Notes: a model not told the origin generated them from the letters alone. A stretch of 64,000 nucleotides of DNA from an uncultured Eubacterium sp. (GCA_934338065.1 CAKRGX010000008.1:1-64000), one strand, 5' to 3'; positions 36,425-46,286 are shown, numbered from the stretch's first letter. A program made the numbers and translations.

Positions 36425-37552
36425 TCATTTCCTATGCCGCTTTTCCTTCTTTGCTTCCTCTTTTTCAAAAGAAGCATCCAACTGCTCTAACAATTTCTTC
36501 TGATCCTTACTAAGCTTTGTCGGAACATCAACAACAAGGTCGACATAATGATTTCCACGCATTTTCTTATTACGAAGTGATGGCACACCTTTCCCTCGCA
36601 GACGAACTCTTGTACCTGTCTGTGTGCCGGCTTTGACATTATACGCCACATCACCATCAATGGTGTGAATGATAATATCACCACCAAGCACAGCTCGTGG
36701 ATAGGATATCCTTACCGTAGAATAAATATCATAATCCACTCGTTGGAATTCCTTATGTCTCTCAACATACACTTCCACTAACAGATCTCCACGGGATCCA
36801 CCATTCTTACCCGGCTCTCCTTTTCCACGCAGACGGACACTCTGTCCATGATCGATTCCTGCCGGAACAGTAACCTGCAGTTTTTCTTTCTTGCTTGTGT
36901 AGCCCTGTCCATGACAATCCGGACATTTCTCACGGATCACAGTTCCTTTTCCACCACATGCCGGACATGTCGTAACATTCTGTACCATACCAAACAGGGA
37001 CTGCTGCGTCTGAACAATCTGCCCACGTCCACCACACTTGCCACACTTAACTGGCTGGGTCCCTGGTTTCGCACCACTTCCGCCGCAGGTTTTACATTCA
37101 ATCTTAGATGGTATCTCAATCTCTTTCTCCGTGCCAAAGCAAGCCTCTTCAAATGAAATCTTCACCTGTGTTCTAAGATTTGCTCCTCGCTGTGGCGCAT
37201 TGGGATCACTGCGACGGCTTCTGCCGCCAAAGCCACCGCCAAACAGATCTCCAAAGATATCTCCGAAACTTCCAAAGATATCATCCATGTTCATATTATT
37301 AAAACCTCCGCCACCGGCTCCACCGTCAAAGGCTGCATGACCAAATTGATCATATTGCTGGCGTTTCTGCGGATCACTTAATACGGCATACGCCTCGGAT
37401 GCTTCTTTAAATTTAGCTTCTGCCTCAGCATCACCCGGATTAGTATCCGGATGATATTTCTTGGCAAGAACACGATATGCCTTTTTCAATGCAGCGTCAT
37501 CGGCATTGCGGTCAACGCCTAAGACTTCGTAATAATCACGTTTTTCTGCCAT
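36425..37552 (-). CDS. dnaJ: chaperone DnaJ
   Basis: Hsp40 co-chaperone that stimulates DnaK. 375 aa from [17 protein letters not shown]; the ATG has GGAGGAG upstream. J domain with HPD ([10 protein letters not shown]), Gly/Phe-rich region ([25 protein letters not shown]), four CxxCxGxG zinc repeats ([32 protein letters not shown]) and C-terminal substrate domains. Last gene of the heat-shock operon. Confidence 0.97.
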   Translation of the reverse strand: MAEKRDYYEVLGVDRNADDAALKKAYRVLAKKYHPDTNPGDAEAEAKFKEASEAYAVLSDPQKRQQYDQFGHAAFDGGAGGGGFNNMNMDDIFGSFGDIFGDLFGGGFGGRSRRSDPNAPQRGANLRTQVKISFEEACFGTEKEIEIPSKIECKTCGGSGAKPGTQPVKCGKCGGRGQIVQTQQSLFGMVQNVTTCPACGGKGTVIREKCPDCHGQGYTSKKEKLQVTVPAGIDHGQSVRLRGKGEPGKNGGSRGDLLVEVYVERHKEFQRVDYDIYSTVRISYPRAVLGGDIIIHTIDGDVAYNVKAGTQTGTRVRLRGKGVPSLRNKKMRGNHYVDLVVDVPTKLSKDQKKLLEQLDASFEKEEAKKEKRHRK

Positions 37553-37583
37553 TGTCTTCTCCTCCATTCTATTACGTGCAAAG

Positions 37584-37605
37584 GACTCGTGCCATTAGGC
37601 ACGAG
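37584..37605 (-). other. dnaK-dnaJ intergenic hairpin
   Basis: Perfect 9-bp stem ACTCGTGCC/GGCACGAGT around ATTA, 33 bases past the dnaK stop. No strong T run follows, so it could stabilise or trim the dnaK message and lower dnaJ output rather than stop transcription. Confidence 0.6.
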
Positions 37606-37638
37606 TTCTTCTACATGGCAAGGTCACCAAAGCCTTAC

Positions 37639-39567
<1,929 letters not shown>

Positions 39568-39586
39568 CTATCCATATCATATATTA

Positions 39587-40192
39587 TTAGTTTAACACCT
39601 TAACCATACTGTGTCTGACTACGCTGTCTTTATACAGGTAGCCTTTCTGAAATTCCTCAATGACTTTGTTGGATTCTTCGGAATCATCTTCTTCATGCAT
39701 TACGGCATTATGAAAATTAGGATCAAATTCCTCTCCTACCGCTTCGATAGGTTTAACTCCCATCTCATCAAAGGCGGTTAACAACTGCTTGTATACAGCC
39801 TCGATTCCTTTCACAAAAGGAGTCTCCTTCTCTTCCTCTCCAAGACCGTCAAAACCTCGTTCCAGATTATCAACAACCGGAAGGATCTTCTCTATAACGG
39901 AACGGGCACCCACTTCAAACATGGCACTCTTTTCCTTCTCTGAGCGATTTCGGAAATTTTCGAACTCTGCCAGATTTCTCATCAGACGATCATTCAATTC
40001 TTCAATCTTCTCATCTTTCTTATCCTTCTTAGGCTTTTTCCTGCCTGCCTTTTTCTTTTCCTTTGTTTCTTCTGCTTCTTCTGTTTTGTTCTCTTCTGAT
40101 GCACCTTCCGCAGCATCTGTTTCCTTTGTTTCTTCTACAACTTCTTCCTGTTCTGCCTTTTCTGGTGTCTGTTCATTCTTTATCTCTTCCAC
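39587..40192 (-). CDS. grpE: nucleotide exchange factor GrpE
   Basis: 201 aa. A long acidic/lysine-rich N-terminal tail (residues 1-60), the coiled-coil helix (LMRNLAEFENFRNRSEKEK) and the beta-wing domain with the family signature ending VVRHSMVKVLN. It releases ADP from DnaK. It sits 15 bases after hrcA. Confidence 0.97.
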   Translation of the reverse strand: MEEIKNEQTPEKAEQEEVVEETKETDAAEGASEENKTEEAEETKEKKKAGRKKPKKDKKDEKIEELNDRLMRNLAEFENFRNRSEKEKSAMFEVGARSVIEKILPVVDNLERGFDGLGEEEKETPFVKGIEAVYKQLLTAFDEMGVKPIEAVGEEFDPNFHNAVMHEEDDSEESNKVIEEFQKGYLYKDSVVRHSMVKVLN

Positions 40193-40207
40193 TGCCTCTT
40201 CACCTCG

Positions 40208-41239
40208 CTATTTCTTTTTAAATATATCATCTAACTGCTGCATGCAGTTTTCCAATGTGCCAACCACTTTTTCATAATCCATACGCTTTGGTCCGACTAT
40301 ACCAATCTTACCGTAAACGCCTTCTTTAATCTTGTAAGTTGCCGTGACCACTGAACAATCCTTCATGGATTCTACCGGAGACTCTTCGCCAATGTAAACC
40401 TGAATACCATGTTCCTGATCTTCATCCGGCGGCGTATCATTTGCCCATGCGGTCAACATTTGCTTTTCCTCAAAAGTAGAAAGCAGATCTGTCATCTTCT
40501 CTTTATCAGAGAGTTCCGGATACTTAAGAATGTTGGTGGCTCCTGATGTAAATATCTCTGAGTCATCTTCCTCCGTCATGACCTCCGCTACACAATCCAG
40601 AATACTGGATGCGAGATCACCATATTGACCGGCTTTTTCCTTAATCTGCTGCATAACAGCCAGATTAATCTCAGTAAAATCGAGTCCTGTCAACGCCGTA
40701 TTCATAAGGAAATTCATCTGTGCAACAATACTGTCATCCACATCATCACTCAGATTAATAAACTTATTACTTACGTGGTTATTGTCCAAAACTACAATGA
40801 CCAATATCTGGCGTTCTCCCATATTATTGAGCTGTATAAATTTGATACGTTTATGCTCATACTTTGGTTTTGTCACCATCGACGTATAATTTGTATTCTG
40901 TGCGAGGAGCTTTGCTACCTGCTTCAAAAGAAGATCGATCTTATCTGCCTTTTCAACCATAAGACCTTTCATATTCTCGACTTCCTGATCTTTTCTCTGC
41001 AACATTGTATCGACATACAAACGATACGCTTTGTCAGAAGGAATTCTTCCTGCTGATGTATGAGGTTGCAGGATGTATCCCATCTCTTCGAGATCTGACA
41101 TTTCATTACGAATTGTCGCTGAACTCAGATTAAGATCGGCATACTTAGAAACCGTTCTGGAACCAACCGGCTCGCCAGTCTCCATATAGTTGCGAATGAT
41201 TGCTTCAAGGATTTTCTGCTTGCGTTCATTAAGTTCCAA
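40208..41239 (-). CDS. hrcA: heat-shock repressor HrcA
   Basis: 343-aa repressor that binds CIRCE. N-terminal winged helix (ERKQKILEAIIRNYMETGEPVGSRTVSKYADLNLSSATIRNEMSDLEEMGYI), then the GAF-like and dimer regions. It begins with TTG; GGCGGGGTGA lies about 5 nt upstream, and no better start is seen. First gene of the operon, 31 bases from the CIRCE element, so it represses itself and grpE-dnaK-dnaJ. Confidence 0.96.
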   Translation of the reverse strand: MELNERKQKILEAIIRNYMETGEPVGSRTVSKYADLNLSSATIRNEMSDLEEMGYILQPHTSAGRIPSDKAYRLYVDTMLQRKDQEVENMKGLMVEKADKIDLLLKQVAKLLAQNTNYTSMVTKPKYEHKRIKFIQLNNMGERQILVIVVLDNNHVSNKFINLSDDVDDSIVAQMNFLMNTALTGLDFTEINLAVMQQIKEKAGQYGDLASSILDCVAEVMTEEDDSEIFTSGATNILKYPELSDKEKMTDLLSTFEEKQMLTAWANDTPPDEDQEHGIQVYIGEESPVESMKDCSVVTATYKIKEGVYGKIGIVGPKRMDYEKVVGTLENCMQQLDDIFKKK

Positions 41240-41269
41240 GATATCACCCCGCCTTTTGTCTTTTTCTTG

Positions 41270-41296
41270 TTAGCACTCGCTCATAAAGAGTGCTAA
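41270..41296. promoter_or_regulatory. CIRCE operator
   Basis: Perfect TTAGCACTC (41270-41278), 9-base spacer, GAGTGCTAA (41288-41296), the HrcA binding site. It lies between the promoter and the hrcA start. Confidence 0.97.
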
Positions 41297-41311
41297 CTAT
41301 TGACTAACATT

Positions 41312-41340
41312 AAAATACCACCTTGCGGTGGTATTGTCAA
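41312..41340 (-). promoter_or_regulatory. hrcA operon promoter with internal palindrome
   Basis: Minus-strand TTGACA (41335-41340), 17 nt, TATTTT (41312-41317). The spacer is filled by a perfect inverted repeat, 9-bp arms at 41314-41322 and 41327-41335 around a GCAA tetraloop (minus strand). The hairpin could also be the terminator of the YHYH gene, whose stop is 44 bases upstream. Confidence 0.65.
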
Positions 41341-41379
41341 TAGTTTTTTTCATCTTTTTTTGTTTTGCAAATCTCGTTA

Positions 41380-41799
41380 CTAAATTCCTAATTTCTTTTT
41401 TGTTTTCTTCGTTAATGTACCGGTTACTTTTATCTTATTTTTCTTTTGAAATTTTCGAAGTGCTTTTCTTGTTCTGCTGCCCATCAAGCCGTCCGGCGTT
41501 CCACAGTTATACCCTAACCGATTCAATTTTCTCTGTGCTTTCTTCAGTGCCGCATTTCCCTTTTTCTTTGTTACAACAGAACTTGAACTGCTGGTATCGT
41601 AAGGACACAGCCCATTAGGATGCAGGTGCGGTCCATATCCATGGTGATAATGGTAGCTTCCCAGACCACTTACATTATTATAATCATGATGCCCCCCTGC
41701 AGAATCTGTTCTTCCTGAATGTGTCTGTCCCGCTTTTACCGGACACAGCATACATGATACAGCAATGATAAACACCATAATTTTCCTGACATATTTCAT
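41380..41799 (-). CDS. secreted YHYH-motif protein with peptidoglycan-binding domain
   Basis: 139 aa from MKYVRKIMVFIIAVSCMLCPVKAG (GAGGAGG 8 nt upstream; a longer start is rejected). Signal peptide, then a His/Gly/Tyr-rich YHYH block (GGHHDYNNVSGLGSYHYHHGYGPHLHPNG, two pieces), a Ser linker, and a C-terminal PG_binding_1-type domain (KAQRKLNRLGYNCGTPDGLMGSRTRKALRKFQKKN). It is probably exported and wall-associated; the His cluster could bind metal. It follows the Agr-type locus and has a structured leader (41876-41984). Confidence 0.85.
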   Translation of the reverse strand: MKYVRKIMVFIIAVSCMLCPVKAGQTHSGRTDSAGGHHDYNNVSGLGSYHYHHGYGPHLHPNGLCPYDTSSSSSVVTKKKGNAALKKAQRKLNRLGYNCGTPDGLMGSRTRKALRKFQKKNKIKVTGTLTKKTKKKLGI

Positions 41800-41875
41800 A
41801 ACCAATACCTCCTCATCTTTTTCTGACAGCCTTATTTCGTGATTCTGCACATTTTTTTGCGATTACCTTCTACTT

Positions 41876-41984
41876 AACATGGGTATATAGCTCTCAAAAA
41901 GGAAGAAGCCCATGTTCAGAACACTTTATCTTCTGTAAAATAAGTATTCTCTGTTCTGAACATGTAACTTCTGAAATTATTATA
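41876..41984 (-). ncRNA. structured 5' leader with competing stems (candidate cis-regulatory RNA)
   Basis: Extended -10 TGTTATAAT (core 41979-41984), then on the transcript arm 1 (41952-41964), arm 2 (41911-41923) forming a perfect 13-bp stem with a 28-nt loop. Arm 2 plus two bases (41909-41916) can instead pair with arm 3 (41876-41883) over 8 bp. The two stems exclude each other. It leads to the YHYH gene 77 bases further on. It could alternatively be a protein operator. Confidence 0.45.
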
Positions 41985-42051
41985 ACATGCGATTTTTACA
42001 TTTTTATCCAAAATCCGACGAACGAAAAAATCATGCGACAAAAACTTCATT

Positions 42052-42816
42052 TTATGGAAAATAATTTTTCTTTACATCATATCGATGAAGCAGCCTGTTT
42101 TTAACATTGGGAGCATATTTATTTCCTACCTGGATCATCGTATTATCCCGAAGCTGAATTTTTCTATTTTTATATGTTGTGACATATTCCAGATTCACCA
42201 CATAAGAACGGTGACAACGCATAAAGCCGAACTTTTCATACTGTTCCATAAATTGATCAAGAGAAAGGCAAACATTCGCTTCTTCCCTATTTTCAAAATA
42301 AACTTTGACTGTTTTCTCCGATGCTACCGCATAACAGGCTCTTGTCAGGGCAATGCGGATATTCCTTCCATCCTTTTTTATATTGATAAAATCATTTCTT
42401 CCCGCCATAATAGCATACGCCTTTTCCATATCTGACAGAATCTGCCTCTGGGACAAAGGGCGAAAACGGAAATTAAGAAGCTGAAGGTCAAATAATCCCC
42501 AATCAACTTCCGATTCATCTGTAAAATATTCTAACATCACATCATGATACTCTGCATAGTTACGCACGGCCTTCCCCAACGCTATCCCGCAATCACAATA
42601 CCCCCCCTCTTTCAATCTTCCAGGGAACTCTACTTCAGTAAAAATGACATCAAATAATCTTCTGTCCCGGATGCAAACATCAAATTCATCAAGATTGTGA
42701 AAAATTTCCACTTGAATCTTAATGTCTTTCCCAATAGAAAATTGTTCAACCCAGTCTCTTAACTCTGCGCAGCACTGTTCGTCATAAATACATATTGCCA
42801 CCATAAACTCTCTCAT
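42052..42816 (-). CDS. atypical LytTR response regulator (no phospho-acceptor Asp)
   Basis: 254 aa (or 250 if the second ATG, MVAICIYDEQ, is used). The receiver-like domain keeps the fold start, but the phospho-acceptor Asp is Glu61 (DVIFTEVEFP) and the conserved Lys is Arg119 (RFRPL). The LytTR domain is intact (ACYAVASEKTVKVYFENREE, FGFMRCHRSYVVNLEYVTTYK). Closely related to the canonical regulator at 45112, so probably a duplicated, phosphorylation-independent or constitutively active form. It follows agrB by 32 bases. Its target may include the agr promoter or the YHYH gene downstream. Confidence 0.88.
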   Translation of the reverse strand: MREFMVAICIYDEQCCAELRDWVEQFSIGKDIKIQVEIFHNLDEFDVCIRDRRLFDVIFTEVEFPGRLKEGGYCDCGIALGKAVRNYAEYHDVMLEYFTDESEVDWGLFDLQLLNFRFRPLSQRQILSDMEKAYAIMAGRNDFINIKKDGRNIRIALTRACYAVASEKTVKVYFENREEANVCLSLDQFMEQYEKFGFMRCHRSYVVNLEYVTTYKNRKIQLRDNTMIQVGNKYAPNVKNRLLHRYDVKKNYFP

Positions 42817-42848
42817 CCCACACCATCCATTTCTTATATTTATTGTGA

Positions 42849-43445
42849 TTATTTGTGCTTATAATTTTTACATCTATAAAGTCCCTTTTTCATAATATAA
42901 ACTCCCCACACAACAAGAAGCATCCCCATACCGCATACTATGCTGCGTGCCGTGGTCCTGCATTTCATTACTATGCAAACGATGTACATGAACACCTCCG
43001 CGCCATATAAGAGAAAAGAGCGCTTACGGTACTTAGGAATCTCATAATCCTGCAAAGGTTTATTTTTATCGGGCAGTGGACACACAAAAAATAAGCAAAA
43101 TCCAACCACAAGAATAACCGCCGTCTGCAGCCATATAGTATCCTGTACATATATTTGCCACAGAAGGAAGATAGTAAACATACTCCATGACTTTATAGCG
43201 CACTGCATCGGAGTCTTCGCATGATAGCCTCCGGCATACATTCGTATTGGACAAAAGGCACTGATCATAACAACTCCCTGCCAGAACATTCCAAGTGCGA
43301 AGCCAATGACAAGCATAAAAAGCAGTTCTAACAATGTGCGCAGTCCCTGCTCCATACCAAAAGCATAAAGGGGCGCCCACTCTCTCTCGATCACTCCATT
43401 TTCAATCATCCGTTCTGACCATCGCTGCGACATCTTTTCTAACAC
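42849..43445 (-). CDS. agrB: AgrB-type peptide-processing membrane protease
   Basis: 198 aa with several hydrophobic helices. The catalytic signature is RMYAGGYHAKTPMQCAIKS, with His75 and Cys82 matching the AgrB Cys-protease pair that cleaves the AgrD tail and forms the thiolactone. It begins with GTG, 9 nt after AAAGGAG; an ATG four codons later is too far from the RBS. It lies 137 bases downstream of the AgrD-type gene, beyond two hairpins. Its substrate is almost surely the 47-aa peptide at 43583. Confidence 0.92.
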   Translation of the reverse strand: MLEKMSQRWSERMIENGVIEREWAPLYAFGMEQGLRTLLELLFMLVIGFALGMFWQGVVMISAFCPIRMYAGGYHAKTPMQCAIKSWSMFTIFLLWQIYVQDTIWLQTAVILVVGFCLFFVCPLPDKNKPLQDYEIPKYRKRSFLLYGAEVFMYIVCIVMKCRTTARSIVCGMGMLLVVWGVYIMKKGLYRCKNYKHK

Positions 43446-43462
43446 TAACAGTATCTCCTTTC

Positions 43463-43488
43463 ATAAAAAATAGGCGGCTGAAAACCGC
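43463..43488 (-). terminator. short GC hairpin with T run before agrB
   Basis: Minus-strand GCGG/CCGC stem (43474-43477, 43485-43488) followed by TATTTTTTAT, directly upstream of the agrB ribosome-binding site. Weak terminator or part of a leader. Confidence 0.4.
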
Positions 43489-43520
43489 ACCCCCTATAAA
43501 ATTGAACTTTCCCAGAAGAT

Positions 43521-43561
43521 AAAAAAACATTGAGATACGATGAAAAACCTCATCGTATCTC
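43521..43561 (-). terminator. strong terminator between agrD and agrB
   Basis: Perfect 12-bp stem (43532-43543, 43550-43561) with a 6-nt loop and a seven-T run (43522-43528) on the minus strand, 22 bases past the agrD stop. Confidence 0.8.
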
Positions 43562-43582
43562 AGACTGTTCTCCTCTTTTGTG

Positions 43583-43726
43583 CTACTTGCGACGAAGTCT
43601 TTCTGCACCCTCTGGCAATTCAGGCTGATGCATCCACAATAAACATAATGAATTTTCTGCTGTCGCTGTGACGATCAATGCCAGACTGGCCAAGATCGGG
43701 GATAATTTAGCCATCCACTTAAACAT
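43583..43726 (-). CDS. agrD: AgrD-type cyclic lactone autoinducer precursor
   Basis: 47-aa prepeptide from MFKWMAKLSP; AGGAGG lies 7 nt upstream of the ATG, and longer frame starts lack a site. Amphipathic leader (residues 1-22), the core ENSLCLLWMHQPELPEG with the Cys expected to form the thiolactone, then a charged tail ending RLRRK. The NSxCxxxxxQPxxPE pattern is that of the Firmicute cyclic lactone autoinducer family. AgrB should cut after the macrocycle. Genes for the protease, kinase and regulators flank it. The mature ring is not fixed by sequence; a five-residue ring closed from Cys28 is possible. Confidence 0.9.
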   Translation of the reverse strand: MFKWMAKLSPILASLALIVTATAENSLCLLWMHQPELPEGAERLRRK

Positions 43727-43757
43727 ATGGAATCCTCCTATCTCATAAGAATACATC

Positions 43758-43786
43758 AAAAAAAGTGACATGCCTAGCATATCACT
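43758..43786 (-). terminator. hairpin with T run between the kinase and agrD
   Basis: Minus-strand AGTGA-ATGC/GCAT-TCACT stem (43764-43786, one G-T pair, 3-nt loop) followed by seven T. It probably ends the regulator-kinase message, leaving agrD with its own control; it could also be an operator. Confidence 0.6.
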
Positions 43787-43809
43787 CTTTTCGTCAAAAA
43801 TAATCCATA

Positions 43810-43839
43810 TGTGACAGACGCCTACTTTTATACGACAGA
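43810..43839 (-). promoter_or_regulatory. LytTR-type direct repeat upstream of agrD
   Basis: Minus-strand TCTGTCGTA (43831-43839) and TCTGTCACA (43810-43818): two 9-mers, start to start 21 bp, 12 bp apart. That is the geometry of AgrA/LytTR sites, though the bases differ from the staphylococcal consensus. It lies between the kinase stop (43847) and the agrD start (43726). Confidence 0.5.
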
Positions 43840-43846
43840 AAGTATC

Positions 43847-45115
43847 TTATTCAATATAAAGGATTACATTTACCGTAAAAATGCCGTTTTTATCTGTTAT
43901 TTCCAGCAATCCATCATATCGGTCCACAACATCCTGAACATTCTTCAACCCATAACCATGTCCCCTTTTATCTGCCTTGCTTGTCTTATAAAGTCCTCCC
44001 TGCCGAATAAGTCCGTTGTTATATGTATTCATTACTCTTATGCTTAACCGCCCCTGGCGATACAGAATCTTTACCTTGATCCAACTATCCTTCTTTCCTC
44101 TAGTTGCCTCGATACTATTGTCAAGCAAATTTCCAACCACAACGGTAACATCGCATGGCTCTATCATTATGTCAGAGGGAATTAATGCTTCGACCTGCAT
44201 ATCAATCCTTTCCTGCTTGGCCGTTTGCAGCTTGTAATTCAGAATTCCATCAAAGATCATACAACCTGTCTTAATAATAACAGTATCATCCATAATGTGT
44301 TCACGAAGTTGTCCGATATATGCCTGCATGGACGTCCAGTCCTGTTTTTCGCCAAAATAATAGAGTGAATTTAGATGATTGCGAAAATCATGCTGATGTT
44401 TCTGTATTCTCTCTATAGATTCACTTATCACTTTATACTGTCGTTGCTGATAAATATTTTGTAATTGTAAAACTTCTTTTTCATGAATTAAGTTAGATGA
44501 TTTTAATTGCTTATCATATAAAAAAATAACTAAAATATTAATAAGCATGATTACTACTGAACACAATAATAAATTCATTCTCCCTATTTCTAGTTGTGAA
44601 CATATCTGAAAATAAAGATATATTGACAAAACCGGCAACGCTATTGAAACAATCCAATACGGTGATGAAACCATTTCCTTTTTATGCAAATTTTTAAAAT
44701 TCCGTATAATTATTACAATAAGAAACTGAACCAACGGCAAACAAACCATTCCAAAATAAGAATAGTACTCCCTTATTTCAAAAAAAGCTGCATTGACATA
44801 GCCAAATAGAGCAGAAACAATTGCCTCGGCAGCAAACATAGCAGCAAAATTAAAGCAAAAAGCTACCATACGATTTTTCCACGTTTCGTCATATAACAAC
44901 GTCATAATAAAAAAGCCTAAAAATCCAGTTAAAAAATTGATGATAGGCATACTAACGACACAATACTGACAAGACGTAAACACATACAGCCCCAAATACC
45001 CGGCAAACAATCCTTTATTTGATACCTTGCTCCGATCAAAAAAGCACTGATAAATCAAATATACTTCATATATCTGCACCGCACTCACCAGCAAAGTCAA
45101 CGCTACCTGCATCAC
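43847..45115 (-). CDS. agrC: AgrC-like GHKL sensor histidine kinase
   Basis: 422 aa. About six to seven transmembrane helices (residues 1-200) form the peptide-sensing domain. Then a coiled coil and the phospho-acceptor segment QKHQHDFRNHLNSLYYF (His about 242), N box VVVGNLLDNSIEA, G box RGHGYGLKNV. It overlaps its regulator's stop by 4 bases. It sits directly upstream of agrD and is the likely receptor for that peptide. Confidence 0.9.
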   Translation of the reverse strand: MMQVALTLLVSAVQIYEVYLIYQCFFDRSKVSNKGLFAGYLGLYVFTSCQYCVVSMPIINFLTGFLGFFIMTLLYDETWKNRMVAFCFNFAAMFAAEAIVSALFGYVNAAFFEIREYYSYFGMVCLPLVQFLIVIIIRNFKNLHKKEMVSSPYWIVSIALPVLSIYLYFQICSQLEIGRMNLLLCSVVIMLINILVIFLYDKQLKSSNLIHEKEVLQLQNIYQQRQYKVISESIERIQKHQHDFRNHLNSLYYFGEKQDWTSMQAYIGQLREHIMDDTVIIKTGCMIFDGILNYKLQTAKQERIDMQVEALIPSDIMIEPCDVTVVVGNLLDNSIEATRGKKDSWIKVKILYRQGRLSIRVMNTYNNGLIRQGGLYKTSKADKRGHGYGLKNVQDVVDRYDGLLEITDKNGIFTVNVILYIE

Positions 45116-45834
45116 ATCCCCTCCATAAAATCCATCTCACTCAATTTCAGCTTCAAATGCTTGACATAATATTCACCAACATCAACTCTGATCTTGTCCT
45201 GCAAGAGTACATACCCTTTATGGTATGCCGTCACGTAATGCAAATTAACAATATATGCCCGATGGCAGCGACAAAAGAAAAATTCCTCGTATTTTTCTTC
45301 CAGCCGTGTCAAAGTATCACGTATCGAGATCACCCTGCCATCCAGCAAGTGCAAGTGAACCATCTTATCCTTTGATTCAATATAACAAATATCTTTCAAT
45401 AAAACACCATTCTGCACGTTATTGATAACATACGTCAAAACGTGTCTTCTCACCTGCAGGATCCGGCTTGCCTTTTCCAGATCCGTCATAATCTGCTCTT
45501 TCTTCAGGGGTTTTACACGGAAGTTAATCGGTTGCAAACTGAATAACTGCATACCATATTCCTGTTTGCCTGATATAAAATCAATCACCACCTGATTACA
45601 TTCAACATATCTGCGAAGTTCTTTTGCAATATCGATCCCACTCTTTTTCGGCAATTCAATATCTTGAAAAATCATATCAAACCAGCAGTTATCTGCCAGA
45701 CTCTCTAATAATTCTTCAGCCGTATAAAAAGTCTCTGTCTGAATCTCCAAACCTTCCTTATTTGCATATAACGTTATCCATTCTCTCAACTGTCTGCACA
45801 CACCGCGGTCATCATCACAAATCGCAATCTGCAT
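45112..45834 (-). CDS. agrA: LytTR response regulator (AgrA-like), canonical
   Basis: 240 aa from MQIAICDDDRG (AAGGAGGG at 5 nt; an upstream start adds nine unlikely residues). Acidic pocket CDDD, phospho-acceptor Asp58 (MIFQDIELPKKSG), Lys108 (FRVKPL). LytTR domain with DICYIESKDKMVHLHLLDG and FFFCRCHRAYIVNLHYVTAYH. First gene of the locus; start of the kinase overlaps its end. Similar along its length to the atypical regulator at 42052. Confidence 0.92.
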   Translation of the reverse strand: MQIAICDDDRGVCRQLREWITLYANKEGLEIQTETFYTAEELLESLADNCWFDMIFQDIELPKKSGIDIAKELRRYVECNQVVIDFISGKQEYGMQLFSLQPINFRVKPLKKEQIMTDLEKASRILQVRRHVLTYVINNVQNGVLLKDICYIESKDKMVHLHLLDGRVISIRDTLTRLEEKYEEFFFCRCHRAYIVNLHYVTAYHKGYVLLQDKIRVDVGEYYVKHLKLKLSEMDFMEGM

Positions 45835-45867
45835 ATCTTCCCTCCTTGTAATGCTCCCCACGACTTC

Positions 45868-45895
45868 ATTATATGTTTACCCCATACACAAACAA
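45868..45895 (-). promoter_or_regulatory. promoter of the agrA-agrC-like pair
   Basis: Minus-strand TTGTTT (45890-45895), 16 nt, perfect TATAAT (45868-45873), 34 bases before the regulator start. Confidence 0.6.
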
Positions 45896-45909
45896 AAATT
45901 TCCTAATTT

Positions 45910-46266
45910 CTAGTGATCACGTGCCTCCTGCAACTGTTTTTTCAATTCACGCAAAGTCCCCATGATGATCTTTCTCTCCGTCTCACTGCAGTCACTAAGC
46001 AATTGATTATATTCCATCAGACGCGCCAGACGATTCGTTGCTCCCTGCAAAGAGTCACATAACAGCACATCAATCGGCACTTCCAGCGCATTAGCGATCT
46101 GAACAAGTACTTTGGCACTCGCATTCACCGATGCACTCTCTATATTATTAATGTGAGACACTGATACATCCGCCATTTCCGCAAGACGACTGGCAGAAAT
46201 TGACTTCTGTTCCCGATAATACTTAATATTAACTCCAAGTGCTTTGGCATTGATTTCCTTCTTCAT
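45910..46266 (-). CDS. Xre-family transcriptional regulator
   Basis: 118 aa from MKKEINAKALGVNIKYYREQ (GGAGG 13 nt upstream; the in-frame extension of 30 residues is encoded by promoter repeats and is rejected). N-terminal HTH: SASRLAEMADVSVSHINNIESASVNASAKVLVQIANALEVPIDVLL. The C-terminal helix (SDCSETERKIIMGTLRELKKQLQ) likely dimerises. It may control itself through repeats at 46287-46353 and perhaps the Agr-type locus just downstream. Confidence 0.9.
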   Translation of the reverse strand: MKKEINAKALGVNIKYYREQKSISASRLAEMADVSVSHINNIESASVNASAKVLVQIANALEVPIDVLLCDSLQGATNRLARLMEYNQLLSDCSETERKIIMGTLRELKKQLQEARDH

Positions 46267-46286
46267 AATAAAATAAAATCCTCCAT

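Noticed and set aside
43758..43797. TTGACG at 43792-43797 as the -35 of agrD
   Set aside because: No acceptable -10 at 16-18 nt; the region is occupied by a terminator-like hairpin. Left unassigned.
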